Below are positions 22,601 to 29,061 of a stretch of 29,888 bases of DNA, piece after piece. This DNA is from a virus. Each line of letters begins with the position of its first letter. Within the stretch, counting starts at the first letter, position 1. Where the stretch lies: positions 1 through 29,888 of the IMG/VR virus record IMGVR_UViG_3300028388_001448; one strand, given 5' to 3'. Under the pieces are notes generated by a model. That model was given only the letters and a program-made list of their open reading frames with translations. It was not told the origin of the DNA and did no database searches. A program made the translations under genes and the position numbers.

Positions 22601-24702
22601 CCTACACCGTAAATGTTACCTTGGAAATCTCTGTAGCTGGTAAAAATATGTATATCGTCTTCGAAAACTTGAACACTGCTAATAATATCATCGTTAAGTT
22701 GAAGTCTTCCTGCGAGAGGAGTTTCTGCTTGGCTAAAGCCTCTTGCTACTGCGCCAAAATCTCCATAAGAATTGTTACCTACAAGTGCCCTAATTTTAGC
22801 ACCACTCTCAGCTAGATATCCAATTCGACAGTAATATGTGAATACTGATACAAGCTCCACTCTTGCATCTGATTTTACATGAATACCAATACCGTCACTG
22901 TTTAATTGTGTCCAGTCATTGGCAACCATCGACTTATAACCACCGTTATGCAGAGAACCGTCTACAAGCATTCCTGTACCTTCAGGTGTAAAACTTGTAC
23001 AGTTTTGAATATAAGGTGACTGGCTGGTAATCCACACACTAGTGTCATCTGGACCTGTGCCCGGATCTAGTGCGGTACAAACTGCACCTGTACTAAATCC
23101 TCTAAACACAATATTTCTAAGTCTACATCCGTTATTCAGTTGGAAAATATCACTGTTAGCATTAGGCGTTGAACCGTCTTTGGATATACCGGCGCCGTAT
23201 CCTTTATCGTTAATATTATCCGGACTTATAGTTACAGCACCTAGTCCATTGCCTTCAATAACAACACTACGGCCTACACGCATAGGACACAATTCATCGT
23301 ATGTGCCTGCTGCAATATTAATTTTACATTGACCTAAATTAAAAGTTTGCTGACATGCATATTCTATAGTGCGCCAGCTTGTGGTTGCAGTGCGTCCGTC
23401 GTTACTATCATCGCCTTCTAAACTTACATAATATTCTGTCAGAGGACTTTGGTGACCCCATCTTACATCTGTTCCGTCACTGTATAATACCGACCCTGCA
23501 GGTCCAATAGGTAATCTATCTGCTTGAACTGCGCCTCTTACCAAAAGATCTCCACGTTGTGCAATTACAGCATTACTATCACCTTGAGCTATAAGGTTCC
23601 AGTTAGAACCATCGTCTGTGTCAGGTTGATTACCTTGATTGTCACTGGATACACTTATGTAGCTGCTTTGTGCATATTCTACAACATCACCAATTTCGTA
23701 TTGTATGGCCGGATCGTATGTGCCGTTCCATTTAAACCCGTCGATTAATAATTCCCAATATGTAGGATTAGGCGGCTCCGGAGTTGTAGATCCGTCATTC
23801 TCATATGTTTCTATACAGATGTATGCTCTACCGCCTAAACGAACTACATCTCCTGTAGTATAATCATTAAATTCTGACCATTCACCTTGCCAGCGCAAAC
23901 CGTCTAAAAATAATTCAAAATTACTATCTGAATCTGGATTTATACCTTGGGTAACTCCAACTGCTGCGTATAATTTAGCACCAAACTTTACAATATCTCC
24001 TGGCTTATATTCTGTTGGCAAATTATCATCATCGCCTTTAAAGAAATCACCCTTCCAAGTAAATCCGTCTAGTATTTTTGTCCAGTAAATTATATCAGTA
24101 GGCAAATTAGCTAAAGGACGTAAATTTTCGTTACAGACATATCTATTGCCACCGAAGCTAACTACTTCACCAGGCTTATATTGTTGTGAACTCGACCATT
24201 CCCCTACAAAAATAAATCCTTTAGAAAATATTGCCCAAAAAAGACTGTCTGTAGGATTATTTGCTTGTGTATTCTGTACGGCAACGTATAAGTATCCGCC
24301 GTAGTATACAATATCACCTTTTTGGTAATTGTTCGCTGCTGACCAATCTCCTTCAAACTGTTGACCGTCAACAAATTTTTGCCAATCGTTAGCAGCGGTA
24401 TAAGGATTTGCCGCAGTATTTTCTCGCAGTGCAATATACACTGCACCACCATAAGTAATTACCTGTCCTGCTTTATAGAGGGTTGAATCGTTCCATGTAC
24501 CTGCATTTTCAATACCAGCAACCATTAAGTCTACACTGGCTAGGTTTTCTGCAAAGGTTGTTCCTGAAGTATGACCGTCTGTTACTGTGTAAACATTAGG
24601 TCCATATTTAAACACATCATCTTTATCGTAGTTGGTAGAAGGAGTCCATGCTCCTGTCCAATTAAATTTGACTTTACCTAATGATATAGTACTGATAGCC
24701 AT
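19684..24702 (-). CDS. Very large tail fibre with carbohydrate-binding repeats, beta-helix and propeller
   Basis: A 1672-aa fibre protein. Residues about 13-372 hold seven copies of a 45-55-residue repeat (G-x-W/Y-x..Y-x-x-G-D/Q-V-x-x-G-x-x-Y), like CBM5/12 chitin-binding modules. Residues about 424-660 form a pectate-lyase-like right-handed beta-helix (YYVSLEGDDSNDGRT to FRGFSTGA and VAND). Residues about 672-1045 look like a seven-bladed beta-propeller with repeats of F/V-I-x-L/I-x-x-x-G-x-x-x-W-x-x-x and Y-x-x-G/D. Residues about 1050-1500 return to beta-rich fibre stem (INQVTLGLVDSNLTL, GITRTIAATRAGFAGIGTG). The C-terminus has a GMIRYNTDLSSFEGYNG segment and an end domain. The late promoter at 24730-24737 and AGGAAG before the ATG fit high late expression. 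The gene is co-directional with the 900-aa adhesin. This fibre probably binds and perhaps cleaves host polysaccharide. No catalytic residues are certain. Confidence 0.9.
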   Translation of the reverse strand: MAISTISLGKVKFNWTGAWTPSTNYDKDDVFKYGPNVYTVTDGHTSGTTFAENLASVDLMVAGIENAGTWNDSTLYKAGQVITYGGAVYIALRENTAANPYTAANDWQKFVDGQQFEGDWSAANNYQKGDIVYYGGYLYVAVQNTQANNPTDSLFWAIFSKGFIFVGEWSSSQQYKPGEVVSFGGNRYVCNENLRPLANLPTDIIYWTKILDGFTWKGDFFKGDDDNLPTEYKPGDIVKFGAKLYAAVGVTQGINPDSDSNFELFLDGLRWQGEWSEFNDYTTGDVVRLGGRAYICIETYENDGSTTPEPPNPTYWELLIDGFKWNGTYDPAIQYEIGDVVEYAQSSYISVSSDNQGNQPDTDDGSNWNLIAQGDSNAVIAQRGDLLVRGAVQADRLPIGPAGSVLYSDGTDVRWGHQSPLTEYYVSLEGDDSNDGRTATTSWRTIEYACQQTFNLGQCKINIAAGTYDELCPMRVGRSVVIEGNGLGAVTISPDNINDKGYGAGISKDGSTPNANSDIFQLNNGCRLRNIVFRGFSTGAVCTALDPGTGPDDTSVWITSQSPYIQNCTSFTPEGTGMLVDGSLHNGGYKSMVANDWTQLNSDGIGIHVKSDARVELVSVFTYYCRIGYLAESGAKIRALVGNNSYGDFGAVARGFSQAETPLAGRLQLNDDIISSVQVFEDDIHIFTSYRDFQGNIYGVGHTAPTGLDNTSTYDNTASYPIIIKLNNAGSLDWIYSYESNFGAVHNIIEINDSLYATGLLYDGTEKAFVIKISRNGEFQWQKTLGDVSEITDATTDGTNLYVIGKHVSSGVSVTRLTPAGLETWSRTFGDSDWIATSCTYGGTPTTSEDSYEASGDATAENNLYIAVKDPGESKSYVIRLSNVGAYVDAYDYGDVNINSIKLDTGNGDGIYLVACGWYDASPDAARRPIIFRLSLTGEVQWQEQCYLGSEEGEFKEVLPFGNDIYAVGYMNTGTNTNNTGMVARYNSNGSSQWIQYVTNNINNVVLNGVSLDGVNVIAGGIDQNDSLLINIQRDGTGNFGTVTSGNYNVGVLATFEDQNTIVTKADLADPTINQVTLGLVDSNLTLNQSSGITRTIAATRAGFAGIGTGINFAVSGLARKPKEGSVVHITGDDETYFCIGVNNFKENFGVDQDNNPNSVDALTSNKNWIQQETIGWITDQIANATPGSIWENFTYDQVDYSDKFGNIVDALISDIDSSTLGSFEQNDSTIDVALTYWSGIYSQVQGEQNQIIAAISYLKGLVVNALDKSSPANTYSGVTQETGHATVELGIDIFTNNRVDIITDVIANGPDAAPSVLASGSCEIALEPAIPSNKTPDDDTALVFREAFSQVRMTGHDFLDIGTGGFADTNYPVIIQEDYVQAPDQARETDSADGGRVFYVTTDQDGNFRVGDYFKVEQATGRATLSSEEFDLSGLNELQLGSITAGRAGATINEFSTDGTFADNSDTAVPTERAVVTYVTNKTSELSESLGTIQVGADPNKTKVEVVGSGAQTDTVEFDVFGQNVSEIGLQHIRVPAGSTADRPSSPTAGMIRYNTDLSSFEGYNGSQWSGIGGGNPWITQDTAYTATNGDRIFADTSSGSFTITLPATPAVGDSVRIKDLAGTFATNPLTVDNNGNLIDGQNDTLLVDLHDAGFEVVYSGATYGWKLLEV
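21568..22689 (-). other. Beta-propeller-like domain inserted in the large fibre
   Basis: Encodes residues about 672-1045. About seven degenerate blades are recognisable, each with a pattern such as IIIKLNNAGSLDWIYSY, FVIKISRNGEFQWQKTL and IIFRLSLTGEVQWQEQ followed by a NxLYV/NDIYAVG strand. The flanking fibre sequence (GNNSYGDFGAVARGF before, INQVTLGLVDSNLTL after) reads as one continuous stem that the propeller interrupts. Confidence 0.6.
23587..24666 (-). repeat. Seven CBM5/12-like tandem repeats in the large fibre
   Basis: Encodes residues about 13-372. Seven divergent repeats begin at about 13, 66, 116, 164, 214, 270 and 322. Each has an N-terminal W-x-G-x-W/Y strand, a YxxGDxVxxGGxxYxx core, and ends near a W-x-x-F/L. 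They are similar at protein level but not identical at DNA level. Confidence 0.7.
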
Positions 24703-24729
24703 TACTGTTTCTTCCTATTAATATAAGTA

Positions 24730-24737
24730 TATTTATT
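24730..24737 (-). promoter_or_regulatory. Late promoter octamer AATAAATA before the large fibre gene
   Basis: AATAAATATACT on the minus strand contains the stop of the 79-aa gene (TAA inside AATAAATA). It lies 27 nt before the ATG at 24702 and is followed by AGGAAG in the leader. Confidence 0.6.
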
Positions 24738-24972
24738 CCGCACTGTCGTATTCTATTACAAGGTCGCCAGTATCGTCAATTATGTAGGTTGACCCTGCAA
24801 CACCAACTTCGTACATAACATACTGGACAATTTGATCTTGATCTTGTACATCTATGTCACCTGAAGTTCCTTTAGTATACACCAAGTCACCGTTTTCATT
24901 TACAATAAACCCGTGGAATGCTGTGGTAGCTGCTGCGCCTTGTCCAAGGGTAATTCTTCTTATTCTGGCCAT
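24733..24972 (-). CDS. Small probable virion protein, unknown function
   Basis: A 79-aa, acidic, beta-rich protein beginning MARIRRITLGQGAAATT. It is mostly strand-forming with alternating hydrophobic residues (GFIVNENGDLVYTKG, DTGDLVIEYDSAE) and no catalytic motif. The ATG at 24972 has AGGAG 9 nt upstream in a leader from the GCTAAATA octamer at 24991. It stands just ahead of the large fibre gene and ends inside that gene's promoter. This fits a small fibre- or baseplate-associated protein, but I recognise no family. Confidence 0.75.
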   Translation of the reverse strand: MARIRRITLGQGAAATTAFHGFIVNENGDLVYTKGTSGDIDVQDQDQIVQYVMYEVGVAGSTYIIDDTGDLVIEYDSAE

Positions 24973-24990
24973 AGATATCTCCTGTTAAAG

Positions 24991-24998
24991 TATTTAGC
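24991..24998 (-). promoter_or_regulatory. Late promoter octamer GCTAAATA before the 79-aa gene
   Basis: GCTAAATACTTT on the minus strand. It contains the stop of the 2OG-oxygenase gene and is followed by AGGAG and the ATG at 24972, 18 nt further on. Confidence 0.6.
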
Positions 24999-25578
24999 AA
25001 GATTTAAGATCAACATAGTTGAAGCCAGATTCTTTCCCCAGTGCGCGAGGTAGTATATTAAAACTTACTGTTACTCTAGGACTGTTCTGTTCAACTGCTA
25101 CGCTGCTGTGTACCATGTCGCTAGGAAATAAAACCAATCTACCAGGAATACTTTCAACAGTAAAGTATCTTGAACTAAATTCGTTTTGTTGAATACTAGG
25201 TACTTGTACCATTTCTACGTCTTTGTGATGATAGAAAATAGTCGGTGAGCTTCTGTCAAAATATAATATACCGCTTACCAAACTATTTGAATGCACATGC
25301 GGAGTAATATTTTGTCCTTGTGAGTACTTGTTTGCCCACATCTGTGTAATCCATAACTCTTGCTTGCCGTAACCGCAACGATCCAGATACTCTTTTGCAA
25401 AATCTAATATTTGCATTACTGTTTGTTGCATAAAAGTTTTATTATGTAGATCACTTTGACTTTGTAAGAATGTACCTTTATCGTACTTCCAGTCAATACT
25501 GGAAAGTTCAGGTAACTCAATTTGAGTGTGGGCAATTGGTGTAGGAAATATTCCCATAACAGTCAGTTCGTTTTGCAT
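24994..25578 (-). CDS. 2OG-Fe(II) oxygenase-like protein (third)
   Basis: A 194-aa protein of the marine-phage 2OG-Fe(II) oxygenase family, counted from MQNELTVMGIFPTPIAH. Metal and substrate residues are visible: H94 and H96 (PHVHSNS), a Tyr/His pair FYHHKDV, distal H157 (DMVHSSV) and R168 (SPRVTVSFN). LVSGILYFD and GRLVLFPSDMVH are core strands and RALGKESGFNYVDL is the family's C-terminal piece. The ATG at 25578 is supported by a GATAATTA octamer exactly 5 nt upstream, so this start is preferred over a longer frame starting at 25656 that would cross the divergent promoter. The fourth copy (28435-29061) shares the same C-terminal signature, so the two are the closest pair. Confidence 0.8.
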   Translation of the reverse strand: MQNELTVMGIFPTPIAHTQIELPELSSIDWKYDKGTFLQSQSDLHNKTFMQQTVMQILDFAKEYLDRCGYGKQELWITQMWANKYSQGQNITPHVHSNSLVSGILYFDRSSPTIFYHHKDVEMVQVPSIQQNEFSSRYFTVESIPGRLVLFPSDMVHSSVAVEQNSPRVTVSFNILPRALGKESGFNYVDLKSC

Positions 25579-25583
25579 ACAAA

Positions 25584-25600
25584 TAATTATCGGATAATTA
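25584..25600. promoter_or_regulatory. Divergent late promoter pair, GATAATTA in both directions
   Basis: TAATTATC-G-GATAATTA: minus octamer 25584-25591 and plus octamer 25593-25600, separated by one base. Each ends exactly 5 nt before an ATG (25578 minus, 25606 plus). Neither side has a Shine-Dalgarno site. They must compete for polymerase. Confidence 0.7.
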
Positions 25601-25605
25601 CTATT

Positions 25606-26325
25606 ATGAATGATAAATTGAAGATAAAGTTCAGCAAGCCCGATAAAAGACTTCACGAATTTTCAGGAAAAAATATTGTAATTAACACATTTGACGACTG
25701 GGACAATATACCTGATCCGGTGCCTGCAAAGCGTAGTATTCCTGAATGGTTTAAACAACAGGGTCCTATGGATAGCAAAAATGGTTTGATAAAAACTGTT
25801 AAGAAGTGTGTTCCTTTTTTAGATGCACTTACTACTGGATATGTAATCAAATTTTGCAGCGATTTACAAATAGATATCACAGATAGACAAGTGGTTTATG
25901 ATGGTCCGGGAAAAATCTTTTGTAGCTTGCATCCAAAAAAACAATTTGACAAATTGCCTATTGCAGATTCCACAGTTTTAAAATTTAGCAGTCCTTGGGT
26001 AATACAAACGCCACCAGGGTGGAGCTGTCTTTTTTTACATCCGTTAAATAGCTTCAATGATAAGTTCGAAACACTCAGCGGTATAGTTGACACCGACACT
26101 TATAGATTGCCAGTAAACTTTCCGTTTATAGCTAAAAGTAACAACATTACACTAGATGTCAATACTCCAATGGTACAGGTCATTCCTTTTCGTAGACAAG
26201 AATTTGAATTAGAAATTGATACTGTAAACTATGATCAATGGATGGCACATCAACATGCAATTGGTGATCAGTGGACCAACGAGGGTTACAAGGATTTATT
26301 TCATCAAAAGAAAAAATACAACTAA
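25606..26325 (+). CDS. Conserved marine-phage protein of unknown function (possibly DUF6065-like)
   Basis: A 239-aa protein, counted from [14 protein letters not shown]. Landmarks are [48 protein letters not shown], a hydrophobic [36 protein letters not shown] and a final [13 protein letters not shown]. From memory this layout recurs in marine phages as an unannotated or DUF6065-like protein. I am not certain of the DUF number. No catalytic motif is certain, although the conserved Pro, Gly, Asp and Trp residues suggest a folded enzyme or binding protein. The ATG is set by the 5-nt octamer spacing. It converges with the DnaJ gene, overlapping by 4 bp. It is the only plus-strand gene in the last 13 kb and its job is unknown. 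Confidence 0.8.
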   Translation: MNDKLKIKFSKPDKRLHEFSGKNIVINTFDDWDNIPDPVPAKRSIPEWFKQQGPMDSKNGLIKTVKKCVPFLDALTTGYVIKFCSDLQIDITDRQVVYDGPGKIFCSLHPKKQFDKLPIADSTVLKFSSPWVIQTPPGWSCLFLHPLNSFNDKFETLSGIVDTDTYRLPVNFPFIAKSNNITLDVNTPMVQVIPFRRQEFELEIDTVNYDQWMAHQHAIGDQWTNEGYKDLFHQKKKYN

Positions 26326-26621
26326 AGTTTTTCTACAGTAACAAATCCTGTGCCCATTTTAATTTCAACTTTTACTTTATCGTCTTGCAGTAGTTCGCCT
26401 AGTATAGGTATACGATCTTTAATTAGTGCATCATAACGCACACGTTTTTTTGGATCACTTAAAATTTCGTATGCTTCCTGCACGTTTTGGAATTCAGTTG
26501 GGTTACCGCCTTTGTCAGGGTGATGTTGAAGTGTAAGTTTTCTATATGCATCTTTGATCTCTTCAGGTGATGCATGATAGCTTATATACAGGATTTGGTA
26601 ATAATCTTTAGATTGAATCAT
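26322..26621 (-). CDS. J-domain (DnaJ-like) co-chaperone
   Basis: A 99-aa protein with a full J domain in its first 65 residues: [34 protein letters not shown], with the invariant HPD at 34-36, and [18 protein letters not shown] at the end. J-domains stimulate the ATPase of DnaK/Hsp70. A short C-terminal tail (about 30 residues) replaces the Gly/Phe and zinc regions of full DnaJ, so this is a minimal J protein that would work with host DnaK. I place the start at the ATG at 26621. A longer frame to 26678 lies inside the preceding gene, has no obvious ribosome site, and adds a non-J N-terminus. It overlaps the preceding gene by 14 bp. It may aid folding of large fibre or tail proteins. That is inferred. 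Confidence 0.85.
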   Translation of the reverse strand: MIQSKDYYQILYISYHASPEEIKDAYRKLTLQHHPDKGGNPTEFQNVQEAYEILSDPKKRVRYDALIKDRIPILGELLQDDKVKVEIKMGTGFVTVEKL

Positions 26622-26934
26622 CGTACAACAGATCAACTTCACTAATTGATATTGCACCTTGCGGCAGTGTGCTATCACCAGTATAATCTATAGGACGCAC
26701 ACTTATAAAACCGCCGATAATATTTGGTAGCAGTTCAACAGTATTTCTAGGAATAATCATGTCATAAAACTGAGCTTCGACCGTATCGTCAAGGTTTTCA
26801 CTGAATTGTACTTGCCAATCAATATTGCTAGTTGCTACCCTTACCTGTTCAGTAAAGAAAGGACCCATTCTAAAAGGCAATGTGTCTATTAAATTATGGG
26901 TCTGTGTTGTAAATATTTTCTTAATTAAGCTCAT
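26608..26934 (-). CDS. Unknown phage protein, beta-rich
   Basis: A 108-aa protein with hydrophobic strand-like stretches ([60 protein letters not shown]) and an acidic C-terminus. I recognise no family. It is the first gene of the DnaJ pair: its 3' end overlaps the J-domain gene by 14 bp. The octamer AATAAATA ends 4 nt before its ATG at 26934, and the halogenase stop is just upstream. Co-transcription with a co-chaperone could mean it is the client or a partner, but this cannot be shown. Confidence 0.7.
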   Translation of the reverse strand: MSLIKKIFTTQTHNLIDTLPFRMGPFFTEQVRVATSNIDWQVQFSENLDDTVEAQFYDMIIPRNTVELLPNIIGGFISVRPIDYTGDSTLPQGAISISEVDLLYDDSI

Positions 26935-26938
26935 AACG

Positions 26939-26946
26939 TATTTATT
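26939..26946 (-). promoter_or_regulatory. Late promoter octamer AATAAATA, near-leaderless
   Basis: AATAAATA then CGTT and the ATG at 26934, a spacing of 4 nt where most others have 5. It follows the halogenase stop by 1 bp and could start the 108-aa/DnaJ transcript separately. Confidence 0.5.
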
Positions 26947-26947
26947 C

Positions 26948-28438
26948 CTATTTGTATAAGTTACTCAAGTAATCGTAGTGATTTGGCCATATATCAAGGA
27001 TTTTGTCAGTCTTAGATTTTTCTGAATCAATAAACAGCTCTACATACGTCTTATAACTTTCTAGCATTAAAACATCTGAGTCATTGTAAAAGTTGCTGCC
27101 AATTAACATTTCTATCCACTGTCCGGTATGGAACATAGTAAACTTGCCAGGCTCAAACATTGAGTCTATGTCTCCGGTTAGGAATGTTTTCATACGTTCT
27201 CGTAGGGTGTCTGGATAGGATTTGGATGTTACTTCCTTCCAGAAGTCTGTATCATTTCTATTAGACAATTTGTAGTGTAAGAATATAAAATCTCTAATTT
27301 CATAGTACATAACTAGCCACTCTTGGTTAATCATGTTGCAGTTCTGTACACTCCAAACACCGTCGCTTAACCGTAAACTTTGCAATAAAAATTCTAAAGT
27401 TTTGGTTGTAAAAGTTATACCAGTGGCTTCTAATGGTTCTACAAAGCCACCGCTAAGACCAACTGCAACCACGTTTCCATGTGCTACGCCTTCGTGTGTT
27501 CCGATGCGCATGTCTAAGTGTCTAGCTTCGGCTTCATACTCTCCTATAACCTCACGCAATTCTGCTTCTGCTTCTTCTGGTGTGCAATATTTGTCACTGT
27601 ATACATAGCCGTTACCAATACGCTCATATGTTGGAATAGTCCAACGCCAACCATTTTTCATTGTCGTTGCCTTAGTGTACGGATGACATTCTTCTTGCGG
27701 ATTAGTATACTGCGTAGGAATAGCAACAGCTTTATTACAAGGTAAATTATTTGTCTCGTCAATCCATCTTGCTTGCATTGTCTTTTCTAACAAAATACTG
27801 TTAAATCCCGTGCAATCAATAAACAAATCAGCAAAATATTCATTACCGCCTTCATCGCGCAAACAGCTAATTCCGTCCTGATTTGTATCAACTTCTACTA
27901 TTTTTGCATCAACGGTATTAATTTTTTCCGATAGCAGTCCTTTAATTGTTTCGCCTATTTTAAAGGCATCAAAATGCACAGCGTCCCAGGTATCATGTTG
28001 ATATCCAAAATTAAAATCCATAACAGGCTGTAACTTTGGACTTAAATTATTTTTTGCTAATCTATAACTAGGAATCCAATCGAAAAATTTCTGCTTGTCG
28101 TTGCTTACCCAGTATTTGTGTGTGGTTACACCCGGACCTAATAAAAATGTACTGACGCTATCGTTATCAACAAAATATGGAGTATCACTCCAACCTGTGA
28201 ACTCTACACCTAACTTATAAGTTGCTTTCGCATCCTTCATCCAATCGTCTGGCTGTAATCCGCACTGCCGTAAAAACTCTGTTGTATATGGTTGTGTGCC
28301 TTCTCCTACTCCGATAATACCAACACTACTGCTTTCTATTAGTTGTATTTCGACTGCTTCGGGTATTTGATTTCTTAGATATGCTGCACTAAGCCAACCG
28401 CTGGTGCCGCCGCCTAGTATAATAATTTTTTTAATCAT
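26948..28438 (-). CDS. Flavin-dependent (tryptophan-halogenase-like) halogenase
   Basis: A 496-aa enzyme of the tryptophan halogenase family (PF04820 type), using FADH2, O2 and halide to halogenate an aromatic or other substrate. With the ATG at 28438 as residue 1, the FAD-binding GGGTSGW is at 9-15, GVGEGTQP at about 43-50, and the catalytic-Lys position at K75 (TYKLGVEF). The diagnostic W-x-W-x-I-P motif (WRWTIP) is at 264-269 and GGFVEPLEATG with its conserved Glu is near 330-340. A cyanophage halogenase of this type (VirX1) has been characterised and can iodinate. I know of it from the literature and infer a similar class here. The ATG overlaps the preceding stop as ATGA, so it is coupled to the fourth oxygenase. 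A GTG/ATG five codons earlier is less likely. Length is about that of the family (500 aa). Confidence 0.9.
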   Translation of the reverse strand: MIKKIIILGGGTSGWLSAAYLRNQIPEAVEIQLIESSSVGIIGVGEGTQPYTTEFLRQCGLQPDDWMKDAKATYKLGVEFTGWSDTPYFVDNDSVSTFLLGPGVTTHKYWVSNDKQKFFDWIPSYRLAKNNLSPKLQPVMDFNFGYQHDTWDAVHFDAFKIGETIKGLLSEKINTVDAKIVEVDTNQDGISCLRDEGGNEYFADLFIDCTGFNSILLEKTMQARWIDETNNLPCNKAVAIPTQYTNPQEECHPYTKATTMKNGWRWTIPTYERIGNGYVYSDKYCTPEEAEAELREVIGEYEAEARHLDMRIGTHEGVAHGNVVAVGLSGGFVEPLEATGITFTTKTLEFLLQSLRLSDGVWSVQNCNMINQEWLVMYYEIRDFIFLHYKLSNRNDTDFWKEVTSKSYPDTLRERMKTFLTGDIDSMFEPGKFTMFHTGQWIEMLIGSNFYNDSDVLMLESYKTYVELFIDSEKSKTDKILDIWPNHYDYLSNLYK

Positions 28439-29061
28439 CTCAGTTCCGCCCAATTAAAATGTTCTTGATTGCCCAATCTTGAAGGCAACAGATTGAAGCT
28501 CAAAGTATATCTACTTTTACCTGTGCTATTTTTTTCGCTTCGATGTTCTACATAGCTAGGCCATAATATCAATTTATTTGGTTCGGCCTTGCTTGCTACT
28601 TTTTCTGTTAAAAATATAGTATCGTCTCTAGTAACACTAATACTGTTACGCATTTTACTAACAGGATTAAAAAACTCTGTTCCGCCTTGATCCGGTGTAG
28701 TATTTAAATAAAATACTCCACTTAGTAAACTGTTTGTATGCGTATGTGGTCCTATGGTTTGACTTGTATCAAACTTGTTCATCCACATACTGGTTATATA
28801 CAAGTCGTATGGTTTATATCCTACTTGTGAACAGTAGGTCTTTGCGCAACTTAAAATAGCATCGCACAATTTTTCAAACAACTTATCATCTTGTAAATTT
28901 TGTTTGGTAATCTCGTACATAGGAAATTCGCTAAACCCTTGATGATGATTCATCCACTCAACTCTGTGAATCATATCATGGATTTCTGCATCGGAAAAAT
29001 CAAGTTTGAATTCTCCAAATGCAGTTGGGAAAAGTCCTGTTATATTATGTGATATGTTCAC
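28435..29061 (-). CDS. 2OG-Fe(II) oxygenase-like protein (fourth)
   Basis: A 208-aa protein of the same family as the one at 24994-25578. H106 and H108 (GPHTHTNS), an acidic EFFNPVS, distal H173 (SYVEHRSE) and R184 (KSRYTLSFN) are the expected ligands and Arg. LLSGVFYLN and LILWPSYVEH are core strands, and PSRLGNQEHFNWAELR is the shared C-terminal signature. The start is a GTG at 29061 with GAGG 7 nt upstream, and the first 17 bp overlap the methyltransferase gene. Its stop shares ATGA with the halogenase start. The three-gene chain methyltransferase, oxygenase, halogenase is therefore tightly translationally coupled, pointing to one pathway or complex. The substrate is not shown. Confidence 0.82.
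   Translation of the reverse strand: MNISHNITGLFPTAFGEFKLDFSDAEIHDMIHRVEWMNHHQGFSEFPMYEITKQNLQDDKLFEKLCDAILSCAKTYCSQVGYKPYDLYITSMWMNKFDTSQTIGPHTHTNSLLSGVFYLNTTPDQGGTEFFNPVSKMRNSISVTRDDTIFLTEKVASKAEPNKLILWPSYVEHRSEKNSTGKSRYTLSFNLLPSRLGNQEHFNWAELR

Noticed and set aside
25522-25656. Longer N-termini for both divergent genes, overlapping each other by 135 bp
   Set aside because: Both extensions would cross the divergent promoter. The ATGs at 25578 and 25606 sit exactly 5 nt from an octamer, and the added residues look unlike the families.
28439-28453. An upstream start five codons before the halogenase ATG
   Set aside because: The ATG at 28438 forms an ATGA overlap with the preceding stop and begins just before the FAD motif, as in the family.
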